Assembly (NCBI GenBank): GCA_965248235.1
Contig: CBDFIU010000003.1
Span: 1,178,001-1,242,000 of the forward strand
Origin: UBA6623 sp965248235
Lineage (GTDB): Bacteria; Acidobacteriota; Terriglobia; Bryobacterales; UBA6623
Length of the DNA stretch: 64,000 bases
Direction of reading: 5' to 3'
Under the pieces are notes generated by a model that made no database searches, was not told the DNA's origin, and saw nothing but the letters and a program-made list of their open reading frames with translations. Of the stretch, positions 36,021 to 45,151 are shown in pieces; within the stretch, counting starts at the first letter, position 1; the number at the start of each line of letters is the position of its first letter. A program made the translations under genes and the position numbers.

Positions 36021-37391
36021 CTACTGCAGAATGCGCAGGGGGTGAAATTCGGGGATGGCGCTCCGGGCGGTCATCTCGCCGACCAAGGAATTCGGCCCCG
36101 ACGCCGTCACCAGCACGCGGCAATAAGTCCCAATCCAACTCCCGTCATCATCTAGATGGGCGGGGACCGTGAAGTTCAACACCCGATTCTGAGTCGTCCG
36201 CCCGATCCATTGTTGAAGCTTCTCGCGCCGACCCTCGACGAGAACTTCCTCTTCGCGGCCGATAAAACGCTCGTTGTTACGCATCTGAATGCGGCGTTGC
36301 ATCTCCTGCAAGGCCGCTAGGCGCTTTGACTTTTCCGTTTCGGGAACGGCGTCGGCGTAGGAAACAGCCGCGGTGCCGGCACGGGGTGAATACTTGAACG
36401 AGAAGACCGAATCGTATTGCACCCGTTCCAGCAGGGTGAGCGTTTCGTCGAAGTCCTCTTCGGTCTCGCCCGGGAAGCCGACAATGATATCGGTGCTGAG
36501 CGCGATGTCACGCCTGGATGATCGAATATTTTCGATGCGCTCCAGGTATTGTTCTCGCGTGTAGTTGCGCTCCATCCGGTTCAAGATCGTGTTGGAACCC
36601 GATTGCACCGGCAAATGCACATGGTCGCAAAGGGTCGGATGCTGATCGATCGTCCTCACGATGTCGGATGTAAAGTCGCGCGGATGAGAAGTCGTAAACC
36701 TGACCCGTCGGATGCCCCCGACTTGTCCCACCGCAGCCAGCACTTGCGCGAAATTCCAGCCCGCCGGGGTCGGATCGCGGTAGCTGTTGACGTTTTGTCC
36801 CAGCAACTGGATTTCCGTGTAGCCGTTTGCCGCGAGTTGCTCCGCTTCATGGACCACGCTGCCGAGAGTCCGGCTGCGCTCCGGACCGCGAGTGAAAGGC
36901 ACCACGCAGTAGGCGCAGTGCTTGTCGCAGCCCTCAATGATCGTGATGTAGGCGCGATGCGGATTGTCGCGCCGGGTCAGGGGCGTATCGAAGGTTTCAT
37001 CGGTGTCGAGATCGAGACCGGTAACGCGATTTTCGCCGGCTTCGACGCGGTCCACTAACTTCGCCAACCCGTTGTAGCCGGCCGAGCCGCAAACCAGGCT
37101 TACGTGCGGCGCTTGCTCGAAGATTTCTTCGCCTTTGTGCTGCGCCACGCAGCCCAGGACACCGAAGATTTTCCCCTCGCCTTTTTGCCTTTTGAAGTTC
37201 GACAGCCGCGAAAAAACCTTCTGCTCGGCTTTGTCTCGGATACTGCAGGTGTTGTAGAGAACGAGTCCGGCCGTCCCGGCGTCGGGAACTTCCTCGTAAC
37301 CCTTGGCGAGCAGGGTCCCGCGCACCTTTTCGCTGTCATGAACATTCATCTGACAGCCGAAAGTTTCCAAGTAGAATGTCTTTTTCGGCAC
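36021..37391 (-). CDS. miaB: tRNA-2-methylthio-N6-dimethylallyladenosine synthase MiaB
   Basis: Radical-SAM methylthiotransferase that converts i6A37 to ms2i6A37 in tRNAs reading UNN codons. The 456-residue protein has three N-terminal cluster cysteines (in FGCQMN, NTCSIRD and LGCVAQ), the radical-SAM CxxxCxxC (GCDKHCAYC) and a C-terminal TRAM domain (EEEVLVEGRR to VLVTASGPNSLVGEM). LGQNVNSYRD and HLPVQSGSN separate it from the related RimO. The start is GTG 37391, giving PKKTFYLETFGCQMN; longer versions would add over 90 atypical residues. It is probably co-transcribed with the DUF151 gene downstream. Confidence 0.95.
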   Translation of the reverse strand: MPKKTFYLETFGCQMNVHDSEKVRGTLLAKGYEEVPDAGTAGLVLYNTCSIRDKAEQKVFSRLSNFKRQKGEGKIFGVLGCVAQHKGEEIFEQAPHVSLVCGSAGYNGLAKLVDRVEAGENRVTGLDLDTDETFDTPLTRRDNPHRAYITIIEGCDKHCAYCVVPFTRGPERSRTLGSVVHEAEQLAANGYTEIQLLGQNVNSYRDPTPAGWNFAQVLAAVGQVGGIRRVRFTTSHPRDFTSDIVRTIDQHPTLCDHVHLPVQSGSNTILNRMERNYTREQYLERIENIRSSRRDIALSTDIIVGFPGETEEDFDETLTLLERVQYDSVFSFKYSPRAGTAAVSYADAVPETEKSKRLAALQEMQRRIQMRNNERFIGREEEVLVEGRREKLQQWIGRTTQNRVLNFTVPAHLDDDGSWIGTYCRVLVTASGPNSLVGEMTARSAIPEFHPLRILQ

Positions 37392-37638
37392 GCCTAACCC
37401 AACTGCCCCAAGTATAGCAGCCGTCCGGCGCCATTCCCGACCCGCTAAACCAGGGCGAGAGCGAGGTAAACGTAGAGAGCTTGAGCTGCCGCGCGCCTGC
37501 TGCCGCCCGCGCCGCTGATTCTCGTATTCGTGCTGCCTGGACCGTTCGCCGACGCCGCGCCGAGGCTTGCCGGCAGGCCGCTTCCCCCCGCCTATGCGAT
37601 CATGGGTGGCGGGCGGTAAAAGCCCCTGGGAGAACTGC

Positions 37639-38571
37639 ATGTCCGACCTCTCACGACGCCGACTCTTGCAGACCGCCTCGTTGGCAACCATTTACGCCGC
37701 CGCGGGCGCTCCCGTCGGCGCCAAGGCGGCCCAACGCGGCGAACCGACGCTCTGCATGTTTTCGAAACATCTCTCTTTTCTCGGTTATCGACAGCTTGGC
37801 CAAACTCTTAAGCAGATCGGTTTCGACGGCGTCGATTTGACGGTTCGGTCCGAGGGGCACGTCTTGCCCGAGCGCGTCGCCCGCGATTTGCCACGCGCTT
37901 ACGAGGCCATTCGCGGCGAGGGCGTCGACTTGCCGATGATCACAACGGGGCTTACCTCCGCTGACGACCCCGCCGCCCGGCCGACCTTGCAAACCGCCGG
38001 CGAACTCGGCATTCCTCTCTACAAGCTCGGCTATTATCACTACCGCGATCTCACGAAGCTCGATGAAACCCTCGAACACGTCAAGCGCTCGGTCGAAGGT
38101 ATCGCCGCCATCGGCCGCCACGCGGGCATCCAAGGGGGCTTCCATACCCATTCCGGCAGCAGCGTCGGTTCGGTGATGTGGGACAACTGGTGGATCCAAC
38201 GCGACATCGACCCGGCCTGGATGGGTTTTTATTACGACCCCTGCCACGCCACGATCGAGGGCGGAAACTGGGGTTGGAAAATCGGTTTTCATCGCCTGGC
38301 GTCGCGCATCAATATGGTTTCCCTCAAGGATTTCTACTGGGAGAAACGCGCGGGCGATTGGAAGGTCAGGATGTGTCCTCTGGGTGAGGGTATGGTGCGA
38401 TTTCCGGAGTTCTTCAAGATGTTGGCGGCGAGTGGTTTTCATGGGCCGCTTTCAGTGCACCTCGAATACGAGGTGGATGCGCCCAGCGAGTCCGCACGCC
38501 GTGAGAAGACTTTGGAAGTGATCGAGAAAGACTGCCGCTTTGTCCGGAAGCAGATCGCCGCGGCTTACTAG
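37639..38571 (+). CDS. TIM-barrel sugar-phosphate isomerase/epimerase-like protein with Tat-type signal
   Basis: A 310-residue protein of the xylose-isomerase-like TIM-barrel superfamily. The N-terminus SDLSRRRLLQTASLATIYAA is a twin-arginine signal, so the enzyme is probably exported folded. Barrel landmarks include LKQIGFDGVDLTVR, LGIPLYKLGYYHY, GFHTHSGSSVGSVMWD, GFYYDPCHATIEGG (metal-binding D and H) and VSLKDFYW, followed by LSVHLEYE near the end. Substrate unknown; the family covers isomerases, epimerases and dehydratases. ATG 37639 follows GGGAGA. Confidence 0.8.
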   Translation: MSDLSRRRLLQTASLATIYAAAGAPVGAKAAQRGEPTLCMFSKHLSFLGYRQLGQTLKQIGFDGVDLTVRSEGHVLPERVARDLPRAYEAIRGEGVDLPMITTGLTSADDPAARPTLQTAGELGIPLYKLGYYHYRDLTKLDETLEHVKRSVEGIAAIGRHAGIQGGFHTHSGSSVGSVMWDNWWIQRDIDPAWMGFYYDPCHATIEGGNWGWKIGFHRLASRINMVSLKDFYWEKRAGDWKVRMCPLGEGMVRFPEFFKMLAASGFHGPLSVHLEYEVDAPSESARREKTLEVIEKDCRFVRKQIAAAY

Positions 38572-38604
38572 GACCGGGTGTGCGACGTCAATGTGGAACC
38601 CCGC

Positions 38605-38700
38605 TCGCAATGCGAACCATGGAATCAGAGCCCCGAGCGCAAGCGACGGGCCGAGCGACCGAGCAGCAAATTCCGGGCTGCCGCAACCCGGCTCGCCTCA
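38605..38700. repeat. Dispersed repeat, copy B
   Basis: Shares CAGAGCCCCGAGCGCAAGCG and neighbouring blocks with 29530-29605. It occupies most of the gap between the TIM-barrel and hydrolase genes; its function is unknown. Confidence 0.55.
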
Positions 38701-38760
38701 AAAACCCGCATAATGGTCCACGACCCGCCGAGTCGCCTCCCGTTCCGAAAAAATAGAGCC

Positions 38761-40779
38761 ATGCCCACCATGCTACGCACTTTTGTCGCCTTCATCTTGC
38801 TGACTACCGCCGCTTTCGCCGAGGTGACCGGCGTCGAGATCGAATCGCAATCCGCCGTTCTCGACGGACGCTCCTTCGGCCTCGCCGGCGCCTATGTGGC
38901 CGTGAGCGGCAAGCTTCACTTCGCCGTGAATCCTTCCAACTCGGCCAACCGCATCATCACCGACATTGACCTGGCGCCGCGCAACGCCCGGGGCGAGGTC
39001 GAGTTCAGCTCCGATTTTTTCCTGCTGCGTCCCAAGGACATGTCGAGAGCCAACGGCGCGCTGCTCGTCGATATCCCAAATCGGGGAGGCAAAACCGCGC
39101 TGGGAATGTTCAACCGAAGCTCCCGCGTCAATGTCCCGAAAACCGAAAAGCACTACGGCGACAACTTTCTTCAGCGCGAAGGTTTCACCGTGCTGTTTCT
39201 TGGCTGGCAGTTCGACCCCCCGCGCGAGCAGGGTCGCATGCGTCTCTATACGCCGACAGCGAGCGAAGACGGCAAACCCATTCGCGGTTTGGTGCGAGCC
39301 GACTTCATCGTCACCGACCGCGTCAGGCATCACATTCTCTCCGATCGCAATCATATACCCTACGAGGTCGCCGACCCGAAGGCTTCTGAAAACGTGCTGA
39401 CGGTACGCGATTCGGTGGAAGCCGAGCGCCGGACGATTCCTCGCGAAAAATGGAGCTTCGCGACGGTCGTGGGCGGCAAGCCGATCCCCTCGCGCACACA
39501 CGTCTATCTCGAAGGCGGCTTTGAACCCGACAAGATCTACGAAGTTGTGTATCTGTCGGAAAACCCGGCATTGGTCGGGCTCGGCCCCACGGCGGTACGC
39601 GACGCCGCGTCCTATTTCAAATACGAAGGATCGACTGAACTCGGCGTCCCGGCCGACGCGATCGATCGAACCCTAGCCTACGGGATTTCCCAATGCGGCC
39701 GTTTCCTGCGCACATATCTCTACTACGGTTTCAACGAAGACGAGCAACATCGCCTCGCCCTCGACGGCGTCATGGCGCACGTCGCCGGCGGAGGCCGAGG
39801 AAGTTTCAACCACCGCTTCGCGCAACCCTCGCGCGACGCTCATCCGTACATGAACTTCTTCCACCCGACCGATATTTTTCCGTTCAGCGACCGCAAGCAA
39901 ACCGATCCGATCACGGGGATAACGGACGGCTTGCAAACGCATCGCCTCAAGCCCGAGTTTCGGCCCAAGGTTTTCTACACCAACTCGGCCTATGAATACT
40001 GGGGGCGCGCGGCGTCGCTGATTCACACCAGCCTCGACGGCAAGCGCGACATCGCCCCGCTCGACAACTCGCGAATCTATTTGTTCGCGAGCACCCAGCA
40101 CGGCCCGGCCCGTTTTCCTCCGACCCAATCGCTGGGGCAACAGCCCGACAATCCGATGGATTTCACTTGGAACATGCGGGCCTTGCTCAAGTCCCTCGAT
40201 CGCTGGGTTGCCGATGACGCCGCGCCCCCCGCGAGCCGTTACCCGCGCCTCGCCGACAGTACGCTGGTCCGCGCCGAAGACCTCGGCTTCCCCGCCATAC
40301 CCGGCGTGAACTTGTCCACCCTCGTCCACAAGGCCTATCGCGCCGACTACGGTCCCGACTTTGTCGCCAAGGGCATCGTGACCCATGAGCCGCCGAAAAT
40401 CGGCAAGGCTTTTCCGGTGCTCGTGCCGGCGGTCGACCAAGACGGCAACGACCGAGCGGGGATCGCTCTACCCGAGCTGAGCGTGCCGCTTGCCACCTAT
40501 TGCGGCTGGAATACCTTCAACGAACGTTCCGGACCGACGCATGAAATCTCGAGCATGAAGGGGTCGTTTGTTCCGTTTGCCCGAACCAAGGCCGAGCGCG
40601 AAGCCAACGGCGATCCGCGGCCCTCGATCGAAGAGCGCTACCTCAACCGCGATCACTACCTGGGAAAAATCGCCGCCGCCGCCTTGGCCTCGGCCGACCA
40701 AGGCTACCTACTGCCCGCCGACGTGCCGGGTATCCTTCGCCAAGCCGGCGAGCATTGGGACTATTTGGTTGAGCGATGA
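38761..40779 (+). CDS. Secreted alpha/beta-hydrolase domain protein (Abhydrolase_10-like)
   Basis: A 672-residue exported protein with the short signal MLRTFVAFILLTTAAFAEV. The body resembles the large 'alpha/beta hydrolase domain-containing' family found in soil Acidobacteriota: GALLVDIPNRGGKTALGMFN, FTVLFLGWQFDPP, then a serine-hydrolase-like nucleophile region AYGISQCGRFLRTYLYYGFN. The nucleophile position reads SQCGR, so whether serine or cysteine acts as nucleophile is unclear. C-terminal landmarks are PALVPAVDQDGNDRAGI-like and GWNTFNERSG. Likely extracytoplasmic ester or amide hydrolysis; substrate unknown. ATG 38761 was chosen over an upstream frame extension because the signal peptide begins there. 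Confidence 0.75.
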   Translation: MPTMLRTFVAFILLTTAAFAEVTGVEIESQSAVLDGRSFGLAGAYVAVSGKLHFAVNPSNSANRIITDIDLAPRNARGEVEFSSDFFLLRPKDMSRANGALLVDIPNRGGKTALGMFNRSSRVNVPKTEKHYGDNFLQREGFTVLFLGWQFDPPREQGRMRLYTPTASEDGKPIRGLVRADFIVTDRVRHHILSDRNHIPYEVADPKASENVLTVRDSVEAERRTIPREKWSFATVVGGKPIPSRTHVYLEGGFEPDKIYEVVYLSENPALVGLGPTAVRDAASYFKYEGSTELGVPADAIDRTLAYGISQCGRFLRTYLYYGFNEDEQHRLALDGVMAHVAGGGRGSFNHRFAQPSRDAHPYMNFFHPTDIFPFSDRKQTDPITGITDGLQTHRLKPEFRPKVFYTNSAYEYWGRAASLIHTSLDGKRDIAPLDNSRIYLFASTQHGPARFPPTQSLGQQPDNPMDFTWNMRALLKSLDRWVADDAAPPASRYPRLADSTLVRAEDLGFPAIPGVNLSTLVHKAYRADYGPDFVAKGIVTHEPPKIGKAFPVLVPAVDQDGNDRAGIALPELSVPLATYCGWNTFNERSGPTHEISSMKGSFVPFARTKAEREANGDPRPSIEERYLNRDHYLGKIAAAALASADQGYLLPADVPGILRQAGEHWDYLVER

Positions 40780-40835
40780 CGCAGTAACGGCGGGCTTACG
40801 GCTCTATCGAATCAACGCTCCCCTCCGCGCATCTC

Positions 40836-42609
40836 TTACGTCTTTCGCTCATGCGTCGGTAAAGTGAATTGAAAACGTGATCCGTCGCCCGGCGTGGATT
40901 CGACCCAAATCCGGCCGCCATGTCGCTCCACGGCTCGCTTGCAGATGGCCAATCCGACTCCGCTTCCCTCGTAGTCGCCGATACCGTGAAGACGCTTAAA
41001 AGGAGCGAAGATTTGGGCGGCGTACTTTGGCTGAATACCGATACCGTTGTCCTTCACCTCAACCAGCCACTCCGCGTCTTGCCGTTTTGCCGTGACGGTG
41101 ATGGCGGGCGGTTCCTTACCGTGCTGGAACTTCATGGCGTTGCCGAGAAGGTTTTGGAACAGCTGCGTCAGCAGTCCGCGGTCACCCGAAACGACGGGTA
41201 AATGCATTTGTTCAACGCAAGCGCCCGTTTCTTTCACGCGTTCCTCCAAAGCATCCAAGGAATCCTTCAAACGGTCCTCGAGCGCTACTTGAGCCGGCTC
41301 CAAGGCCGAACGGCCGGCGCGAGATAAAGCCACCAAGTCGACGACGAGCCGCTGCATACGTCGCGCCGCGACCGTGATGTGGTCCAAGTCCGTCGCGGCC
41401 TCGGGGCGAGAGATCGTCACCCACGTCGTCGCGTAGAAGAGTACTGAAGGAGACGAGAGTGCGAATTGGTTCTTGGAGGTCGTGCGAGGCGGCGTACGCG
41501 AACTGCTCAAGCTCTTCGTTGGCTCGCGACAATTCCTCGGCCCGCTTCTCGGCGATCCTCCTCGAGGCCGATAATTCCGTGGTGCGGGCACCGACCGACT
41601 CAGCGACGCGGATTTCCCGGTTGCGGCTGACTCCGACGTAACCTGCCGCGGCGGCCGTGAAGAGAAGCGCCGCTACGAGAAAGAACCGACTCTGCGTCGT
41701 ATCGTAGGCGGCAAGCAACTCCGCTGTTGCGGTGCACCGAATAGTCCAGCGCCGGTCCGCCACCGCGACGTCGGCCTGATAGCTGGGACTCTCGGGGGTC
41801 GAGGCTGAGTCCTCGGGGCCGAACAGCAGATCGGTCGTCAAGCCGGACGAACCGTCTTCCACGCGAAGCGACAGCGGCTGCTCGCTAAGGTAGCTGAGCG
41901 ACTTCTCGATCATGTCGCCGACTCGATAGACAGCCAGAACAAAACCTTTCAGGGGGTCTGAAGCCTTGCCCGCGCCCTTTGGCTCGGCTGTGTCGTAGAC
42001 AGGCGAGAAAACCAAGAATCCGAATTGGTTGGCGTCCTCTTGGACGAGGGTAATTCTCGCCGTCGCGGTGGGCTCTCCGCTCGCTCGGGCGGCTTCAAGC
42101 GCTTGCAGACGAGTCGGGTTGGACGCCAGGTCGAACCCGAGCGCCGCCTCATTGCCCATGTAGGGAGCAACCTGGTAGACGGGAAAATACTCGCTCCGCT
42201 CCTCGGCCGGCACCATCACGCCCTGGGCTTGCCTTTCGGTGATTTCGAACTCCGGGTAGTGCTTGCGAGCTCGCGATACGTAAGTGCTTCTTTCTTCGAA
42301 GGGAATTCGCGGAATCCACTCCAACGCCTGGATCGTACGGTGGCGTTGCAGCAGCGGCCGGACGAAGGAGGTGAACTCCTCGTGGCCCACGCCGGGCACC
42401 GCCGAATAGAGGGCCCGTAGCGATTCAAGGACTTCCAGATTGACTTGGATCTCGCGCTCGATGCTTGCTACCTGGTCACGCGCCATCGAACGAAAGTTCG
42501 CTTCCAGCAACTGCTGTTCGCGGCCCTGGAGGAACAAGAAACCCCACAGCGACAGCAAGACGCCGGCAACGGCGGTTACGATCATCGGCGACGACCGCTT
42601 CCATCTCAA
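40836..42609 (-). pseudogene. CHASE-domain sensor histidine kinase split by a frameshift
   Basis: Two overlapping frames add up to one sensor kinase of about 590 aa. From TTG 42609 (GGAGG seven bases upstream, overlapping the preceding stop as TTGA) there are: a membrane helix (MIVTAVAGVLLSLWGFLFL), a CHASE extracellular sensor (ALEWIPRIPFEERSTYVSRA and on), a second membrane helix (FFLVAALLFTAAAAGYVGV), and the H-box FAYAASHDLQEPIRTLVSF. The frame breaks after DDLSP at a run of four G on the plus strand (41403-41406), and the other frame continues EAATDLDHITVAARRMQRLV into a full HATPase (FQNLLGNAMKF, DNGIGIQ, GSGVGLAI). Three instead of four bases in the run would rejoin them. As read, the product lacks the ATP-binding domain. 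Confidence 0.82.
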
Positions 42610-43403
42610 AAAGACGCCTCCAGTCCGAGCGCGACTCCGGTGCCTTGGAGCCGGGGATTGATCCGTTCAAAGTCGTTGTGACGCAGCTCCAAAGCGACGG
42701 CCAGACGCTCGCTGAGCCGGTAGGTCAACTGCGGCTCAAGCACCCAGCGACCTTTCCGCGCGCGGGTCCAATTCCAGTCCACGAACCCACCGATCGAGGC
42801 GCGTTTCGTGAGAGGAAAGAAATAGATGAGGCTTGCCTGCCCTCCATCGCCATCCGTCTCGACCGGGAAGTAGCGCCATTGCAACCAGCCGCGATCACCG
42901 TAGGTGCGATGCCGAAAGGTAAGCCCGACCCGCGCCACGCTGTTACCCATTCCCTGGAAATCGTTGTATTCAACCTGTAGGCCGAGCCCCTGGATGCCGA
43001 CGAATTGCTTGGGCAGCGGGCGGCTGAGGCGGTATTCCACGAAGTAGCGCGCGAACTCGTCCGCCCCCTCTCCACCCTGGTTGCCGTGGATATCGGTAAA
43101 CCCCAAAAATTGCAGACCGAGCGGAAGGCCCGCCGCGCTGGTCATGATGTTCATCGTTCCGTAATTGCGGGCGTCGCGGTAGTAGGTGAGCTTCGCCGCC
43201 GTCCGCGCCGCGGAGGATCCACCCGCTGGGTTAGGATCGGCAAAAAGGGGCGTTTCCAGTAAAATGGCCGCCATCACGACGAAAAGAGCGGCGCCAAACC
43301 ACCTTCCGCGGGGCGCCCTCCGTGACCCAACGGGCCCGGCGCGGGAAATCGAGCTATGTGACGTGGCGAAAGGGTAATAGGGCAGAAGAGACGAAATTAT
43401 CAC
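42606..43403 (-). CDS. Predicted outer-membrane beta-barrel protein
   Basis: A 265-residue protein starting at GTG 43403 with GGGAG upstream. A signal segment (FGAALFVVMAAILLETPLFA) is followed by alternating hydrophobic/polar strands with many aromatic residues (WLQWRYFPVETDGDG, ASLIYFFPLT, ASIGGFVDWNW, WVLEPQLTYRLSERL). The chain ends in EASF, a terminal phenylalanine as expected for BAM-dependent barrels. It looks like a small Tsx-like or porin-like barrel but no family was recognised. Its stop overlaps the start of the CHASE sensor kinase, so sensor and barrel are translationally coupled, suggesting that they respond to the same compound. Confidence 0.6.
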   Translation of the reverse strand: MIISSLLPYYPFATSHSSISRAGPVGSRRAPRGRWFGAALFVVMAAILLETPLFADPNPAGGSSAARTAAKLTYYRDARNYGTMNIMTSAAGLPLGLQFLGFTDIHGNQGGEGADEFARYFVEYRLSRPLPKQFVGIQGLGLQVEYNDFQGMGNSVARVGLTFRHRTYGDRGWLQWRYFPVETDGDGGQASLIYFFPLTKRASIGGFVDWNWTRARKGRWVLEPQLTYRLSERLAVALELRHNDFERINPRLQGTGVALGLEASF

Positions 43404-43708
43404 GAGGCACTCCCGGAATACTCTTCGTCCGTTTCCGAAGCATACTTATGATCTGCGCACCCGCTCGGACCATTTAAGTGGAACCGCTAACGTCCGCCGC
43501 ACCCAGTCCGCCGCACCCGGTCACGACCGGCTCTCAGTTGGTTCTCTCCACCGAGCAGCGCCCCCCCGCGTCAACAACCTCAGACCCCAACCCCACCCAC
43601 AACCAAAACGATCACAAACGTCAGTCTCCACCAATCCTCTCCAAGCACTCCCGCCGCTCCAGTAACCTAGAGGAACACTCCAACGCCCCACGCAAAGGGA
43701 GATCTATC
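43404..43708. other. Divergent intergenic leader region
   Basis: A 305-bp gap between the barrel gene (minus) and the PQQ-propeller gene (plus). The half next to the plus-strand gene is unusually C-rich and G-poor on the plus strand from about 43550 to 43690, consistent with an unstructured, possibly Rho-sensitive leader. No RNA gene or small protein was recognised. Confidence 0.4.
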
Positions 43709-45118
43709 ATGAAAGCCTTTCGCCTCTTCGTTCTCTCCATCGTCCTTCTCATCCTCGCCGGCGCAGTCATCGCCGGCGCGCCGCCAACCGTCGAGGAACA
43801 AAACTGGGCGCGTTGGCGCGGCCCCTACGACACCGGCATGGCCGCCGGGGGAGCTCGCGCTCAGTGGAGCGAGACTGAAAACGTAAAGTGGAAAATCGAC
43901 GTGCCGGGCAAGGGATTATCGTCGGTGGTCATTTGGGGCGACAAGATTTTTCTCACCACCGCTGTTCCCACCGAACCCGTCAGCGAGGCGCAGCCGATGC
44001 GCCGGGCGTTTCGGAAACGCGGCTCCGGCGACCACCCGAGCAGCGATAAGCGGCCGCCCCGCAAACGAGCCGGCAAGAAAGGCTTCGGCATGCGAATCGG
44101 AAAGGCCTCCGGCGTGGAGCATCGCTTCGAAATCTGGTGCATCAACAAGAACACCGGCGAGACGCTGTGGAGCAAGGTCGCCAAGACAGCCACTCCGCAC
44201 GAAGGCTATCACCAGCGTTACGGCAGTTTCGCGTCGAATTCCCCGGTGACCGACGGCCGACGTGTCTACGCTTATTTCGGCTCCCGCGGCATCTTCGCCT
44301 ATGATCTCGACGGCAATTTGATCTGGGAAAAAGACCTCGGCGTCAAGATGGCGAAAATCCTGCAATTCGGCGAGGGAACCGCCCCGGTCCTCCACGGCGA
44401 TACGCTCTTGTTGAAACTCGATCATCAGGGCGATTCGGTGATCGTCGCGCTCGACAAGAATAGCGGCAAGGAACTCTGGCGGCACAATCGCGATGAGATG
44501 TCTTCATGGTCGGCGCCCTTGGTTGTGGAACACGACGGACGTAAACAAGCCATCGTCAGCGGGACGACGAAGACGCGCAGCTACGACTTGAAAACGGGCG
44601 AGGTGATCTGGGAAGCCGCCGGGCTGGGCCGCAACGTGATTCCGAACCCCGTCAAGCAAAACGACACCGTGTTCGTGATGAGCGGTTACCGCGACCCGAA
44701 CCTACAGGCCATTCGTTTGGGGGGCTCGGGCGATATCACTAATTCCGACCAAATTCTGTGGACCAATCAGCGCGCCAATTCCTATACCGCGTCGCCGGTT
44801 CTTTATGAGAATCGGTTTTACTTCGCCACCGACAACGGCTTTTTCAGTTGTCTGAACGCAACGAACGGGATGCCCTACTACCATCAGCAGCGGCTGCCGG
44901 GTTCGCCCACTCTCAAATCCTCGCCGGTCGGCGCGGGAGGCCGTATCTACATCGCCACTGAAAACGGCGCGGTGATCGTACTTAAGATGGGTGAAGAGTT
45001 TGAGGTCGTCTCGGTGAACGAGATGGGCGACCATTCTTTCATTGCCTCGCCGGCGATCTTAGACGGCGAGATTTTCTTGCGCAGCGAAACCTCGCTCTTC
45101 GCGATTAGCGCCGAGTAG
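43709..45118 (+). CDS. Secreted PQQ-binding-like beta-propeller protein
   Basis: A 469-residue exported protein with signal FRLFVLSIVLLILAGAVIAG. The mature start NWARWRGPYDTGMA, then WKIDVPGKGLSSVVIWGDKIF, is the hallmark of PQQ-like propellers abundant in Planctomycetes and Acidobacteriota. Repeated blades contain tryptophan-docking-like motifs: NTGETLWSK, DGNLIWEKD, NSGKELWRHN, KTGEVIWEA. A basic insert (FRKRGSGDHPSSDKRPPRKR) lies in a loop near residue 105. It may be a structural or quinoprotein-like protein; no separate dehydrogenase motif was seen. ATG 43709 follows AAGGGAG. The MetX-like hydrolase starts 33 bp downstream. Confidence 0.82.
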   Translation: MKAFRLFVLSIVLLILAGAVIAGAPPTVEEQNWARWRGPYDTGMAAGGARAQWSETENVKWKIDVPGKGLSSVVIWGDKIFLTTAVPTEPVSEAQPMRRAFRKRGSGDHPSSDKRPPRKRAGKKGFGMRIGKASGVEHRFEIWCINKNTGETLWSKVAKTATPHEGYHQRYGSFASNSPVTDGRRVYAYFGSRGIFAYDLDGNLIWEKDLGVKMAKILQFGEGTAPVLHGDTLLLKLDHQGDSVIVALDKNSGKELWRHNRDEMSSWSAPLVVEHDGRKQAIVSGTTKTRSYDLKTGEVIWEAAGLGRNVIPNPVKQNDTVFVMSGYRDPNLQAIRLGGSGDITNSDQILWTNQRANSYTASPVLYENRFYFATDNGFFSCLNATNGMPYYHQQRLPGSPTLKSSPVGAGGRIYIATENGAVIVLKMGEEFEVVSVNEMGDHSFIASPAILDGEIFLRSETSLFAISAE

Positions 45119-45151
45119 CGCGAGCGCTTCCAACCCCGAGGAGTTTCTTTC

